Of a stretch of DNA of 55,706 nt, positions 27,043 through 36,840 are shown in pieces. Position 1 is the first letter of the stretch, and every line of letters starts with the position of its first letter. Under the pieces are notes generated by a model. The model searched no databases. It worked only from the letters and a program-made list of their open reading frames with translations, and was not told the DNA's origin. The position numbers and the translations under genes are program-made. The stretch is from Hyphomicrobiales bacterium (GTDB lineage Bacteria > Pseudomonadota > Alphaproteobacteria > Rhizobiales > Beijerinckiaceae), in the NCBI GenBank assembly GCA_019247605.1, contig JAFBAS010000064.1, positions 1-55,706 on the forward strand. The letters run 5' to 3'.

Positions 27043-28395
27043 TCAATCGCGCGGCCCGGCTTTCGGGCGGGCGTCGTGACCTGGACCGCCATGCACGCGC
27101 TCGCCCATCACATAGGTCGCGGCGACGTTGCGGTCCGCTCCCAACGTCATCAGGAGAAAGAGCTCCTCTTCGAGCGTGCGCACCGTGGCCATGCGGTGCC
27201 GCATGGCCATGGTGGCGCTGCTATCGAGGACCACGGCATCACAAGCGCGTCCGGGCTCGAAAGAGCCGATGACGTCTTGGAGACCGAGTGCCTCGGCATT
27301 GCCGCGAGTAATCGCGTGGAACGCCTGCAGGGCCGGCAGATTTTGGCCTTGCAGCTGAAGCACCTTGTAGGCTTCCGCCATGGTGCGCAGCATGGAATAG
27401 CTGGTGCCGCCGCCCACATCGGTCGCAACGCCAATGCGTACGCCCGCTTCGGTCGTCGCGCGCCAGTCGAAAAGACCCGACCCGATGAACAGGTTGGAAG
27501 TCGGGCAGAAGACGGCGACGCTGCGCGCATCGGCGAGCACGGCGCGCTCTCGCGCGCTCATATGGATACAATGGCCAAGCAGGGTTTTGGGCCCGAGAAG
27601 ACCATAATGCGCGTAGACATCCGTATAGTCGCGTGACCAGGGGAACAGCTCACGAACGAGCGCGATCTCAGCCTCGTTCTCCGAAAGATGTGTCTCGACG
27701 TGACAATCGGTGTGCTCGCGCGCCAGCGCGCCCGCGGCCTCGAGCTGGCTTTCCGACGATGTGACCGCGAAACGCGGCGCGATCGCATAGCGCTGGCGTC
27801 CGCGCTTATGCCATTTGGTGATCAGCGCTTTCGATTCCTCATAGCCGCTCTCAGCCGTGTCACGCAGCGCCTCGGGAGCATTGCGATCCATCAACACCTT
27901 TCCGGCGATCATGAGCGTGTTGCGCCGCTGCGATTCGGCAAAGAAGGCTTCGACCGATTGGGCATGCACCGAGCAAAACGCGACGGCTGTCGTCGTGCCG
28001 TTGCGCAAGAGCTCATCGAAGAAGAAGCGCGCATTGCGGGCGCAATGGGCGGGATCGGAAAACTTCTGCTCTTCGATGAAGGTGTATTTCTGGAGCCAAT
28101 CGAGAAGCTGCGCGCCGAAGCTCGCGATCACCTGCGTTTGCGGAAAATGGATATGCGGATCGATGAAGCCCGGCATGATCAGATGCGGGCGATGATCCTC
28201 AACCTGCGTGCCTTGCGGCAATGACGCAAGAATCGGCCACGCTTCGCCGGCCTGCCGGACCAGGCCGTGCTCGATGAGGAGCGCACCGTCTTCGATGTAG
28301 TGATGAGCCGGCTCGGGCGCGGTCCGCGGGTCGGCGGTGAACCAAAGTATACGCCCACGCAAAACCTTCGGAGGCTGAGCTCCCCTTGCGCTCAC
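27043..28395 (-). CDS. guaD: Guanine deaminase
   Basis: A 450-aa amidohydrolase that turns guanine into xanthine for purine breakdown. The metal-binding motif is PGFIDPHIHFPQ (HxH), with LLDWLQKYTFIEEQKF after it, a segment special to guanine deaminases. Further ligands are in HVETHLSENEAE and LGHCIHMS, and the catalytic Asp lies in ATDVGGGTSYSML. The start is GTG at 28395, overlapping the TGA of the SCO gene as GTGA, so translation is probably coupled to it. No xanthine dehydrogenase genes are in view, which makes this location beside copper genes unexpected. Confidence 0.93.
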   Translation of the reverse strand: MSARGAQPPKVLRGRILWFTADPRTAPEPAHHYIEDGALLIEHGLVRQAGEAWPILASLPQGTQVEDHRPHLIMPGFIDPHIHFPQTQVIASFGAQLLDWLQKYTFIEEQKFSDPAHCARNARFFFDELLRNGTTTAVAFCSVHAQSVEAFFAESQRRNTLMIAGKVLMDRNAPEALRDTAESGYEESKALITKWHKRGRQRYAIAPRFAVTSSESQLEAAGALAREHTDCHVETHLSENEAEIALVRELFPWSRDYTDVYAHYGLLGPKTLLGHCIHMSARERAVLADARSVAVFCPTSNLFIGSGLFDWRATTEAGVRIGVATDVGGGTSYSMLRTMAEAYKVLQLQGQNLPALQAFHAITRGNAEALGLQDVIGSFEPGRACDAVVLDSSATMAMRHRMATVRTLEEELFLLMTLGADRNVAATYVMGERVHGGPGHDARPKAGPRD

Positions 28396-28997
28396 GCGGT
28401 GGCCAAAAGCCGCTTCAGCTTGGCGATTGCCGCTTCCTTCTTCTCGTCATAGGTGAGTGTGCCGGCGAGCTTGCCGCTGCGATCCATGAGATAGATGACG
28501 GCCGAATGATCCATGGTGTAGTCGCCGTCCTTGGTCGGGTGCTTGGCGTAATAGACACGATATTCTCTCGCCACCTGAGCGATCTCGTCCGGGGTGCCGG
28601 TCAAGCCCACGATTCGGTCGCTGAAGGACGAAAGATAATCCTTCATCGAAGCGACGCTGTCACGCTCCGGATCGATGCTGATGAACAGGGCTTTCACATC
28701 CTTCCCCTCAGGCCCGAGCGCGTCGAGCCAGGTCGAAACATCCGACACGGTCTCCGGGCAAATGTCCGGGCAATGCGTGTAGCCGAAGAAGACGAGGAAG
28801 GGTTTGCCCTTCAGCTCCTCGCTCGAGAGCTCGCCTCCGCTCGACGAGGCGAGCTTGAACGGTCCGCCGATGCCGCTTGCCGGATAGGCGCTCACCCCAT
28901 TGCTGCCCTGCGTGAGCTCGAGCACCGCAACGGCAAGAAGGGCGAGGAGCGGCAGCGCACAGGCCGCCCAGAGCGCGATCCTGATATTTCTCAGCAT
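28392..28997 (-). CDS. SCO1/SenC family copper chaperone
   Basis: A 201-aa membrane-anchored thioredoxin-fold protein that delivers copper to the Cu(A) site of cytochrome c oxidase. It has one N-terminal helix (residues 8-28) and a periplasmic domain. The copper ligands are C76 and C80 in THCPDICPE and H164 in TMDHSAVIYL. It follows the PCu(A)C gene with only 9 bp between, which matches the known PCuAC-SCO partnership. The C-terminal end overlaps the guaD start by four bases. Confidence 0.93.
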   Translation of the reverse strand: MLRNIRIALWAACALPLLALLAVAVLELTQGSNGVSAYPASGIGGPFKLASSSGGELSSEELKGKPFLVFFGYTHCPDICPETVSDVSTWLDALGPEGKDVKALFISIDPERDSVASMKDYLSSFSDRIVGLTGTPDEIAQVAREYRVYYAKHPTKDGDYTMDHSAVIYLMDRSGKLAGTLTYDEKKEAAIAKLKRLLATA

Positions 28998-29006
28998 GAC
29001 CCTCTC

Positions 29007-29588
29007 CTACATCTTGCCGTCTTGCATCATAGGCGCGCCCGAAGGTCCTTTCGCGGCGATACCCGACGCGGCAAGCTCGATCTCGATCTTTCCCGCCTTC
29101 TCGAAAACCATCGTGATCCTCACCTTGTCGCCTTCGTTTACGCCCTGCTTGAGATGCGAGAACATGAGATGATAGCCGCTCGGCTTGAGCTCCACCACGC
29201 CGCCCGGAGCAATTTCGAGCGGCTTCTCGAGCGGGCGCATCTTCATGATCTCACCCGACTGGGACATTTCGTGCACCTCGACCGTCGTTGCAATATCGCT
29301 TTCGATGCTCAAGAGCCGATCCCGCTCACTTCCCATGTTCGTGATCGTCATGTAGCCGCTCGCGACGCTCGCGCCTTTTGGCGTCGCGCGCATCCAGGGC
29401 GCGGTGATGTGGAGGTTGCCGATCGAATATTCGGCACCTCCTGAAGGCGTCATGGCGATCTTCTCGATACGAGATTGGGGCGCGGAGGTTGTTTCAGCGG
29501 CCGATGGCGTGCGGGTGGCGACGAGAGCGAGGCTCATTGCCAGCGCCTTCAGGAACGCGCCAACGATCCGCGGATAGGGGCATTTCAT
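29007..29588 (-). CDS. PCu(A)C-type periplasmic copper chaperone
   Basis: A 193-aa protein with a signal peptide (hydrophobic residues 11-25, SAA-E cleavage region) and a PCu(A)C domain (DUF461). The copper site motif is visible as H106-E-M108, M117 and H140-L-M142 in SGYHLMF. The domain begins IGNLHITAPWMRATPKGASV. These proteins pass Cu(I) to SCO and to the Cu(A) site of cytochrome oxidase. The ATG at 29588 is taken because the signal peptide follows it. A Met/His-light C-terminal tail ends in PMMQDGKM. It sits between the DUF2946-like gene and the SCO gene. Confidence 0.9.
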   Translation of the reverse strand: MKCPYPRIVGAFLKALAMSLALVATRTPSAAETTSAPQSRIEKIAMTPSGGAEYSIGNLHITAPWMRATPKGASVASGYMTITNMGSERDRLLSIESDIATTVEVHEMSQSGEIMKMRPLEKPLEIAPGGVVELKPSGYHLMFSHLKQGVNEGDKVRITMVFEKAGKIEIELAASGIAAKGPSGAPMMQDGKM

Positions 29589-29644
29589 CTCATCCTCGTG
29601 GAGTTGCCCGCGCGCCGAAGCGAACGCGGATGGAAAAACCAGGT

Positions 29645-30043
29645 TCAGGTAAAATCCGAGGAGAGAAAAGGAGGCGCCCGCGCCAGGTTCGCCCCATGGA
29701 GAGGCCGCGGCCGCCAATTGCCGGGAGACGCGCTGATCGCAAAGGCTACCTGGTCATTCGGCCAAGGAGCGCCGGCGAGGCCCGAGGCGCCCTCGACCGG
29801 GATACAAGGTGACGAACAAAGCCCAGGGCACGGACAATCCTGACCGTCCCGTGAGGCGCGGTTCTTGTCGGAAGGAGCGGTGATGCCGGCACCGCATATG
29901 CGGCCTTTTTCGCCCTCGAATATCCTCCATGAAGCATTCGAGACGACGCCGCCAAGGACCGCTTGGAAAAGAAGCGCATAGATGGAAAAAACGGCGACGA
30001 CCGTTTTCCATTCTCGCGATCTGCGAAGCCGAGCGCAGCCCAT
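29645..30043 (-). CDS. DUF2946-like membrane/secreted protein
   Basis: A 132-aa protein with an N-terminal hydrophobic segment (KTVVAVFSIYALLFQAVLGG) and a Cys-rich DQDCPCPGLCSSPC-like stretch (here DGQDCPCPGLCSSPC). This layout fits DUF2946, a poorly known family often found beside copper genes, possibly binding copper in the periplasm. The assignment is tentative. The start is uncertain: ATG 30043 gives the helix near the N-terminus, while ATG 30070 or TTG 30130 would add residues. It is 56 bp upstream of the PCu(A)C gene on the same strand, so it probably heads the copper unit. Confidence 0.6.
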   Translation of the reverse strand: MGCARLRRSREWKTVVAVFSIYALLFQAVLGGVVSNASWRIFEGEKGRICGAGITAPSDKNRASRDGQDCPCPGLCSSPCIPVEGASGLAGAPWPNDQVAFAISASPGNWRPRPLHGANLARAPPFLSSDFT

Positions 30044-30175
30044 GAAGAGACCAGACACCTCGGGGCCCATCACGTCAACATCGCAATCAGGACGGCCCGT
30101 GCCAATCCCTCGAGCTCGAGCCTGTTGCAAATTCGAGCGCCGGCTTTGGCCGTCCCTTCCGGCGAGCCTGCCGGG

Positions 30176-30667
30176 TCAGCCCAGATCGGGTCCGCGCTTC
30201 GCCTTGATCAGCGCCGCGCCGAGCGCGTCGGCGAGATCGCGCCGCTGGGGCGGAGCCAGAAAATCTCCGATCGGTACCGTTTGTCTGCCGGAAACGACCT
30301 GTAGCCGCAAAGCGCCGAAATCCTCATCCTCTTCGAGCGCCAGCCGCGACCAGAGCGGGTTGAACCGCCATTCGGAGACGTCGCCACGATGCGTGATCTT
30401 GCTCAGAAGCAATTCGACATAAGTCAGGCGCACGCGTTCCTCGGCGCGAGCGCGCCCGTAGTTGATCTTGAAGGCGATAAACAGGGCTAGAATGTCGAGC
30501 CCATAGAAGCCGGCAACCGGCCAAGCCCCGAAAATGATGAAGGGAATGCTCGAAATCAAGGCCGAAACGCAGCAGAGCGTCATGACCAGGCGAAAGCCAT
30601 TGCGATCAAGCGAGCGATAAGGCTTGAGGGTCGCCTGGAAGACGGTGTGGTCGGCATCCGTGGACAT
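30176..30667 (-). CDS. DUF2244 membrane protein
   Basis: A 163-aa integral membrane protein of the DUF2244 family. It begins with the family lead-in TVFQATLKPYRSLDRNGFRL, then has two helices (LVMTLCCVSALISSIPFIIF and PVAGFYGLDILALFIAFKIN), then a cytoplasmic domain with EWRFNPLWSRL and the LQVVSGRQTVPIGDFLAP block. The function is unknown. Divergence from nth with a short gap is a recurring arrangement in Hyphomicrobiales. The ATG is at 30667, 50 bp from the nth start. Confidence 0.85.
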   Translation of the reverse strand: MSTDADHTVFQATLKPYRSLDRNGFRLVMTLCCVSALISSIPFIIFGAWPVAGFYGLDILALFIAFKINYGRARAEERVRLTYVELLLSKITHRGDVSEWRFNPLWSRLALEEDEDFGALRLQVVSGRQTVPIGDFLAPPQRRDLADALGAALIKAKRGPDLG

Positions 30668-30680
30668 CTGCGATTTCGCC

Positions 30681-30710
30681 TTGCCTATCGTGCTCCCGCC
30701 TCTGTTATAT
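30681..30710 (+). promoter_or_regulatory. Promoter of nth, apparently leaderless
   Basis: TTGCCT (30681-30686) and TTATAT (30705-30710) are separated by 18 bases and closely fit a sigma-70 promoter. Seven bases after the -10 box is the A of the nth ATG (30718). No Shine-Dalgarno lies before that ATG or before the next one at 30733. A leaderless mRNA follows if the start is right. Confidence 0.6.
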
Positions 30711-30717
30711 CGCGCTC

Positions 30718-31452
30718 ATGTCCGAACGAACAATGAAGCGACCACAACCTTCAGGCGAGAGCCAAGCGCGGAAAGCTCAGAGGGGCAAGGCTCGAGGAAA
30801 GAGTCGAAGTCGCCTCACCTCCGACGAAATCGCAACGATCTTCTCCCGTTTTCAAGCTCTCAATCCTCAACCGGAGACCGAGCTCGTCCATTCGAGCCCT
30901 TACACGCTCCTCGTCGCCGTGGTGCTTTCCGCGCAAGCAACCGATGCCGGCGTCAACAAGGCGACCAAGACCCTCTTCCGAAAGGTGAAGAGGCCTGATG
31001 CCATGGTCGCGCTCGGCGAGGCGGCGCTCACCGACGCGATCAAGTCGATCGGGCTTTTTCGCACGAAGGCAAAAAATGTGATCGCGCTCTCAAAGGCACT
31101 CATCGAGCGCCATGGGGGGAATGTCCCGCGTGATCGCGAAGCCTTGGAGGCGCTGCCAGGGGTCGGGCGAAAGACGGCCAATGTCGTCTTGAACGTGGCG
31201 TTCGGAGAAGAAACGATCGCCGTGGATACCCATATTTTTCGCGTTTCAAATCGGGTGCCGCTCGCGCCCGGCCGCACACCTTTCGAAGTGGAGCTCGGCC
31301 TCGAGCGCGTCGTGCCTCAGCCTTACCGGCGTCATGCGCACCACTGGCTCATCTTGCACGGCCGCTACATTTGCGTGGCGCGCGTGCCGAAATGCCCGAT
31401 CTGCCCGATCTCTGACATCTGCCGCTTCGAGCCCAAGACGAAGCCGGCCTGA
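30718..31452 (+). CDS. nth: Endonuclease III
   Basis: A 244-aa DNA glycosylase/AP lyase that removes oxidised pyrimidines in base-excision repair. The helix-hairpin-helix is LPGVGRKTANVVL with catalytic K152, and the catalytic D170 is in VDTHIFRVSNR. The C-terminal iron-sulfur cluster ligands are C219, C226, C229 and C235 in the standard C-x6-C-x2-C-x5-C spacing. A basic N-terminal tail of about 30 residues (many K/R) extends beyond the E. coli enzyme and may aid DNA binding. It is convergent with maeB, 9 bp away. Confidence 0.96.
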   Translation: MSERTMKRPQPSGESQARKAQRGKARGKSRSRLTSDEIATIFSRFQALNPQPETELVHSSPYTLLVAVVLSAQATDAGVNKATKTLFRKVKRPDAMVALGEAALTDAIKSIGLFRTKAKNVIALSKALIERHGGNVPRDREALEALPGVGRKTANVVLNVAFGEETIAVDTHIFRVSNRVPLAPGRTPFEVELGLERVVPQPYRRHAHHWLILHGRYICVARVPKCPICPISDICRFEPKTKPA

Positions 31453-31461
31453 GCCCGCGGG

Positions 31462-33759
31462 CTACGCCATGTCCGCCACCTCGCGCGATTGGGCCTCGAC
31501 GACCGCGACGGCGGTCATGTTGACGATGCCGCGCGGGGTCACGGAGGGTGCGAGAATATGGGCGGTTTTTGCCGCTCCCATGAGGATCGGGCCCACAGGC
31601 AACGCATCGGCGAGAACCTTGATCAGGGAAAAGGCGATGTTGGCGGCGTCGAGGTTGGGCATGATGAGCACATTCGCCTCGCCCGAAAAGCGCGCCTTGG
31701 GCAGCACCTGATCGCGGAGCACCTCCGAAAGCGCGGTATCGGCTTGCATTTCGCCATCGATCTCGAGCTCGGGCTGAAGCGCGCGGACAAGCGCAAGCGC
31801 CCGCCGCATCTTCACGGACGAGCTCGTATCCGCGGCACCGAAGTCGGAATGCGAGAGAAGCGCGATCTTCGGCGCCAAGCCGAAGCGGCGAACATGAGAC
31901 GCGCATAGCATCGCCATATCGGCGATCTCCTCGGCGGTCGGGTCTTCGCGCACATGTGTATCCGCGAGGAAATAGGCGCCCTTCGAGGTAATGACGAGAC
32001 TCATTGCCGAAAGTCCGCGCACGCCCGGCGCGAGCCCGACGATGTCGCGGATATGGCGAAGCCGCGAAGGAAAGCGCCCCTCGAGCCCGCAAAGCATCGC
32101 GTCCGCCTCCCCGCGCGCGAGCGCGAGCGCCGCGATCACGGTCGCGTTCGTGCGCACCAAAGTGCGCGCCGCCCCCGGCGTGATGCCGGCACGCCCGGCG
32201 AGCCGCACGTATTCGGCGACGTATTCGCGGTAGCGCGGATCGTCGTCGGGGTTGATGAGCTCGAAATCCTTGCCCGGCCGCGCCGAAAGGCCGAAGCGCT
32301 TCAAGCGCGCCTCCACCACGGCGGGCCGGCCAATGAGGATCGGCTTGGCGAGGGTTTCCTCGAGCACGACCTGCGTCGCGCGCAGAACGCGCTCATCCTC
32401 CCCATCCGCGTAGATCACGCGCCGCAAGCTTTCCTTGGCGCGCTGAAAAAGCGGCTTCATGATGAAGCCCGAGCGAAAAACGAAGCGCGACAAGCGATCG
32501 TTGTAGGCTTCCATGTCTTCGATGGGGTGTCGCGCGACTTTCGTCTCCATCGCGGCCTTTGCGACGGCAGGCGCGATCCACAAGATGAGGCGCGGATCGA
32601 ACGGGCTTGGAATCAAGGATTGCGGGCCGAAGCTTCGCGCCTCCCCGCCGATTGCGCGCGCCACCACGTCGGAAGGCGCCATGCGCGCAAGATCTGCGAT
32701 GGCGCGCACGGCCGCGAGCTTCATTTCCTCGTTGATGGTGGTCGCGCCCGCGTCAAGCGCCCCGCGGAACATGTAAGGGAAGCACAGCACGTTGTTCACC
32801 TGGTTCGGATAATCCGAACGACCCGTGCAGATCATTGCGTCTGGCTTGGCTGCGAGCGCCTCCTCCGGGAGGATTTCCGGATAAGGATTGGCAAGGGCGA
32901 GGATGAGGGGCTTTTCGGCCATCGCGCTCACCATCTCGGGTTTAAGCACGCCACCCGCCGAAAGGCCGAGGAAGATGTCCGCGCCCGCGATGACATCGGC
33001 GAGCTTGCGCGCCTTCGTTTTTTGCGCATAGACCGCCTTCCAGCGATCCATGAGCTTCTCGCGACCTTGGTAGACGACCCCTTCGATGTCGCTGACGAAG
33101 ATGTTCTCGCGCTTCACGCCAAGCGAAACGAGAAGATTGAGACACGCAAGCGCCGCGGCACCCGCGCCCGATGTCACGACCTTTACGCCATCGAGCTTCT
33201 TGCCGGTGATTTCAAGGCCGTTGAGCACCGCAGCCGCCACGATGATCGCGGTGCCATGCTGATCGTCGTGAAACACCGGAATATTCATGCGCGCGCGGGC
33301 GCGCTCTTCGACCTCGAAGCATTCGGGCGCCTTGATGTCCTCGAGGTTGATGCCGCCAAAAGTCGGTTCGAGCGAAGCGACGATGTCGACGAGCTTGTCG
33401 ACGTCGGTCTCGGCGACCTCGATATCGAAGCAATCAAGGCCCGCGAATTTCTTGAAGAGCACGGCCTTGCCCTCCATCACCGGCTTGGAGGCAAGCGGGC
33501 CGATGGCGCCGAGCCCGAGCACTGCCGTGCCGTTCGAGAGCACGGCGACCAGATTTTGGCGCGATGTCAGGCTCGCGGCCTGGCCCGGCTCGGCCGCGAT
33601 GAGTTCGCAAGGCGCGGCCACGCCCGGCGAATACGCGAGCGCAAGGTCGCGCTGATTGCCGAGCGGCTTGGTCGCATGGATCTCGAGCTTGCCCGCCCGA
33701 GGCAGGCGATGGTAGGCGAGCGCGCTCGCGCGCAAATCCTCCGACATCGTCGACGACAT
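31462..33759 (-). CDS. maeB: NADP-dependent malic enzyme with phosphotransacetylase-like domain
   Basis: A 765-aa two-domain enzyme. The N-terminal malic enzyme part (to about residue 430) decarboxylates malate to pyruvate; it shows [20 protein letters not shown], the catalytic DIEVAETD region, [13 protein letters not shown] and the nucleotide-binding [14 protein letters not shown]. The C-terminal part resembles phosphotransacetylase (PTA_PTB) but is generally inactive in this family and acts as an allosteric domain, for example for acetyl-CoA. The ATG at 33759 (MSSTMSED) follows GGAGAG. It lies close to dctA, consistent with growth on C4-dicarboxylates. Length is normal. Confidence 0.95.
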   Translation of the reverse strand: MSSTMSEDLRASALAYHRLPRAGKLEIHATKPLGNQRDLALAYSPGVAAPCELIAAEPGQAASLTSRQNLVAVLSNGTAVLGLGAIGPLASKPVMEGKAVLFKKFAGLDCFDIEVAETDVDKLVDIVASLEPTFGGINLEDIKAPECFEVEERARARMNIPVFHDDQHGTAIIVAAAVLNGLEITGKKLDGVKVVTSGAGAAALACLNLLVSLGVKRENIFVSDIEGVVYQGREKLMDRWKAVYAQKTKARKLADVIAGADIFLGLSAGGVLKPEMVSAMAEKPLILALANPYPEILPEEALAAKPDAMICTGRSDYPNQVNNVLCFPYMFRGALDAGATTINEEMKLAAVRAIADLARMAPSDVVARAIGGEARSFGPQSLIPSPFDPRLILWIAPAVAKAAMETKVARHPIEDMEAYNDRLSRFVFRSGFIMKPLFQRAKESLRRVIYADGEDERVLRATQVVLEETLAKPILIGRPAVVEARLKRFGLSARPGKDFELINPDDDPRYREYVAEYVRLAGRAGITPGAARTLVRTNATVIAALALARGEADAMLCGLEGRFPSRLRHIRDIVGLAPGVRGLSAMSLVITSKGAYFLADTHVREDPTAEEIADMAMLCASHVRRFGLAPKIALLSHSDFGAADTSSSVKMRRALALVRALQPELEIDGEMQADTALSEVLRDQVLPKARFSGEANVLIMPNLDAANIAFSLIKVLADALPVGPILMGAAKTAHILAPSVTPRGIVNMTAVAVVEAQSREVADMA

Positions 33760-33998
33760 GGGCGCTCTCCCATTCTGCTGCCTCCCGCTCACCTTTAACC
33801 GAGAGGCGGCGTGGGGCAAACCAGGCGCCATGGTGTCTGCTCGTCCTCCTCGGGCAATGCCTTGAGACTTGCCTGCATTCCATCACGCTTTCGCGAGTGC
33901 CGCCGCCTCGCGTGGCGTTCCAGCTTAGGCTCGGATAGCGTGGTCGGATTCGAGCGCCTGTCGGCTTGAATGGGGCGCTTCAGATCACGGAAAACTTC

Positions 33999-35771
33999 AT
34001 GAAGCCACGACCGATCCCGACACCATGGGTTATCGCTCTCGCGATCGTCGCCGCGTCCGCGGTGCCCGCGCTCGGCGCCTCCCGTCCGGCGGTCGAGGCG
34101 CAACATGGGATGGTCGTGTCTTCGCAGCATTACGCGTCGGAGGCGGGCGTGCGGGTTCTGCAACAAGGCGGTAATGCCATCGATGCCGCCGTCGCGGTCG
34201 GCTACGCGCTCGCCGTCGTCGACCCTTGTTGCGGCAATATCGGCGGAGGCGGTTTCATGGTGATCCATCTCGCCGATGGCCGCGAGACCTTCATCAATTT
34301 TCGCGAAACGGCGCCCGCCGCGGCGCACGAAAACATGTATCTCGATGCGCAAGGCAATGTGATCCGCGATCTCAGCCTATACGGATATCTCGCGGCGGGC
34401 GTGCCGGGCACCGTGATGGGGCTCGACCGGGCACTCTCTGAATACGGTACGATGCCGAGGGGCAAGGTGATGGAGCCCGCGATCGCACTTGCGCGCGACG
34501 GCTACATCCTCACGCGAGCGGACACCGATATTCTCGATGTAGGGGTACCACGCTTCGGCAAGGATCCCATCGCGGCCAAGATTTTCTTGCGTCCGGACGG
34601 GAAACCTTTCGAGCCGGGCGACCGCCACGTCCAATCGGATCTCGCGGCGACGCTTTCGCTTATCGCCCAACAAGGGCCGGATGCCTTTTACAAAGGGCCC
34701 ATCGCTGCCGCCGTCGAGAAGGCAAGCAAGGCGAATGGCGGCATTCTCACGGCCGCGGATTTTGCGAGCTATCAAACGACGCAATCCCCTCCGCTTGCCT
34801 GCACCTATCGCGGCTTTGCAGTCGCCTCCGCTCCGCCCCCGAGCTCGGGGGGAACCACTCTTTGCGAGTTTCTCAACATCGTCGAAGGTTACGACATGAA
34901 GGCGCTCGGCTTCCATTCGGCACAAGCCGTGCACTTCACGGTCGAGGCGATGCGCCACGCCTTTCTCGATCGCAACACCTACCTCGCCGATCCGGCCTTC
35001 GCGAAAAACCCGCTCGATCGCCTGCTCTCGAAAGATTACGCGGCGGCGATCCGCACCAAGATCGATCCGACGAAGGCGACGCCATCGAGCGATGTCGCGC
35101 CCAGCATCGAGCCCCACGAGAAACCCGAGACCACCCATTATTCGGTCATCGACAAGGCCGGAAACGCAGTCTCGGTGACTTTCACCATCAACGGCTTCTT
35201 CGGTGCCAACGTGATCGCGCCCGGCACGGGCTTTTTCCTCAACGACGAGATGGATGATTTCACGGTGAAGCCGGGCGTGCCGAATCTCTTCGGTCTCGTG
35301 CAAGGCACCGCCAACGCGATTGCGCCCGGCAAGCGCCCCCTCTCCTCCATGGCCCCGACCCTTGTCTCGAAGGACGGCAAGCTTCTTCTCGTCCTCGGAA
35401 GCCCCGGCGGTTCGCGCATCATCACGATCGCGGGCGAGATCATCATGAACATCATCGACCACGGCATGGAGCCGCAGGAAGCGGTCGATGCACCACGCAT
35501 CCATCATCAATGGTTGCCCGACGTGGTCTACGAGGAACCCTTCGCGCTGTCCCCAGACACGCGCGGCGCCCTCGAGGCCAGAGGCTACAAGATCGTCAGG
35601 CAAATCCCCTGGGGCGCCGCCGAACTGATCGAGCTCGGGCCGGCCACGGTGGCTGCGAAGGAAACGCAATCCTCCGGAAATGACGCCGCACGCTCGGGCA
35701 AAGTTCTATCCGGATTTCTTTACGGCGCGACCGATGATCGTCGTCCGGCCGGCGCTGCCGTCGGATATTGA
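33999..35771 (+). CDS. ggt: Gamma-glutamyltranspeptidase
   Basis: A 590-aa periplasmic enzyme that hydrolyses glutathione and other gamma-glutamyl compounds or transfers the glutamyl group. The signal peptide covers about residues 1-27. The proenzyme keeps GGNAIDAAVAVGYALAVVDP and cleaves itself before T378 in PETTHYSVID, which becomes the catalytic N-terminal Thr of the small subunit. The glycine loop of the active site is visible as GSPGGSRIITI, and PLSSMAPT is conserved. A CC pair at residues 77-78 is unusual but near a normally variable site. ATG 33999 is chosen for the signal peptide. It is divergent from maeB. Confidence 0.94.
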   Translation: MKPRPIPTPWVIALAIVAASAVPALGASRPAVEAQHGMVVSSQHYASEAGVRVLQQGGNAIDAAVAVGYALAVVDPCCGNIGGGGFMVIHLADGRETFINFRETAPAAAHENMYLDAQGNVIRDLSLYGYLAAGVPGTVMGLDRALSEYGTMPRGKVMEPAIALARDGYILTRADTDILDVGVPRFGKDPIAAKIFLRPDGKPFEPGDRHVQSDLAATLSLIAQQGPDAFYKGPIAAAVEKASKANGGILTAADFASYQTTQSPPLACTYRGFAVASAPPPSSGGTTLCEFLNIVEGYDMKALGFHSAQAVHFTVEAMRHAFLDRNTYLADPAFAKNPLDRLLSKDYAAAIRTKIDPTKATPSSDVAPSIEPHEKPETTHYSVIDKAGNAVSVTFTINGFFGANVIAPGTGFFLNDEMDDFTVKPGVPNLFGLVQGTANAIAPGKRPLSSMAPTLVSKDGKLLLVLGSPGGSRIITIAGEIIMNIIDHGMEPQEAVDAPRIHHQWLPDVVYEEPFALSPDTRGALEARGYKIVRQIPWGAAELIELGPATVAAKETQSSGNDAARSGKVLSGFLYGATDDRRPAGAAVGY

Positions 35772-35892
35772 GCGCTCGCCCCCAACCCAAACGAAGCGCC
35801 AGCGCGATGCCCTTTTCAAACGCGCCAAAGGCGCCGACGCTCATGCCTCGCTCGGAAGGTAAGAACGCCCGTCCCGCCGAAGTGCAACCCCC

Positions 35893-36840
35893 TCAGAAAT
35901 CCTCGGCGCCTAGCGAGTGGAAAGTTTCCGCGAGTTGGACGGATAAGGGAAGTTTCAGGAGTTCGCCCGTCGGCGTCGGTTCGATGAACCATTTTCGATA
36001 GATGCCGATGAGCCTTCGCGTGCGTGCCATGGTCTCGAAGCCACGCCGCACCGCGTCGGCCATCAAAGGATCGTCCTTGCGGAACATGATTCCGTAAGGC
36101 TCATAGGTGATGAAATCACCAACCACCTCCATGGTGTCCTGCGCTTTTTTCGCAATGATGAAGCCGTTGAGCAGCACATCGTCCGTCGCAAAGGCGTCCG
36201 CCTTGCCTTGCGCCAGCATGTCATAGGATTCTTCGTGATCCTTGGCCGAAACGATCGTTATGCCGAGCTTGTATTTCTCGTCGAGGAGCTTCAGCGCCGC
36301 TTCGTTCGTGGTACCCGAAGTCACGACCAGCGTCTTGCCCTTGAGATCGCGGTACGAGCTGATACCGGACCCGCGCTTCACCAGGAGCTTGGTGCCGGCG
36401 ACATAGATCACAGGCGAGAAAGCGACGCTTTGTTGCCGCTCGAGATTGTTGGTGGTCGAGCCGCATTCGAGGTCGACCTTTCCCGAACGGACCGCATCCA
36501 TGCGCGTGTCCGACGTTACGGGAACGTACGCGACCTGCGTTTGTGCGCCGTTCAGCTCACGCACAACCTCGTCGACGATTCCGAGGCAAAGATCGATGGA
36601 ATAGCCGAGAGGCTGTGAGGATTGTGGCCTCGCATAGGAGAAAGGAAAGGAGGCTTGCCGATACCCGATCGTGACAACGCCGCTATCGTGTATCTTCTGC
36701 AAGGTTCCCGTGAGAACGGCGGGCGTGTTGTCCTCGCTCGCCACAGGGGGCGCGGTCTCATCCGCCCCGATCAAATCCTCGGCGAAGGCCGGACCGCTCC
36801 CGAAAGCAAGCACCGCGACGGCAAGTGCGAACTTCTTCAT
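35893..36840 (-). CDS. Glutamate/aspartate-type ABC transporter substrate-binding protein
   Basis: A 315-aa periplasmic solute-binding protein of family 3 (PBP2, GltI/AatJ-like). After a signal peptide (MKKFALAVAVLAFGSG...AFA) and a short acidic linker come TGTLQKIHDSGVVTIGYRQA, YSIDLCLGIVDEV, the ligand segment DLECGSTTNNLERQQ and KGKTLVVTSGTTNE. SGTTNNxxR-type contacts are those of the glutamate/aspartate subgroup. Permease and ATPase genes are absent, so it is an orphan unless they lie elsewhere. The ATG at 36840 is strongly fixed by the signal peptide. It lies 165 bp downstream of dctA on the same strand. Confidence 0.88.
   Translation of the reverse strand: MKKFALAVAVLAFGSGPAFAEDLIGADETAPPVASEDNTPAVLTGTLQKIHDSGVVTIGYRQASFPFSYARPQSSQPLGYSIDLCLGIVDEVVRELNGAQTQVAYVPVTSDTRMDAVRSGKVDLECGSTTNNLERQQSVAFSPVIYVAGTKLLVKRGSGISSYRDLKGKTLVVTSGTTNEAALKLLDEKYKLGITIVSAKDHEESYDMLAQGKADAFATDDVLLNGFIIAKKAQDTMEVVGDFITYEPYGIMFRKDDPLMADAVRRGFETMARTRRLIGIYRKWFIEPTPTGELLKLPLSVQLAETFHSLGAEDF

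Noticed and set aside
31954-33798. 614-codon open frame antisense to maeB
   Set aside because: maeB on the other strand has clear domains and a ribosome-binding site; the antisense frame is Arg/His/Ala-rich without motifs, typical of high-GC shadow frames.
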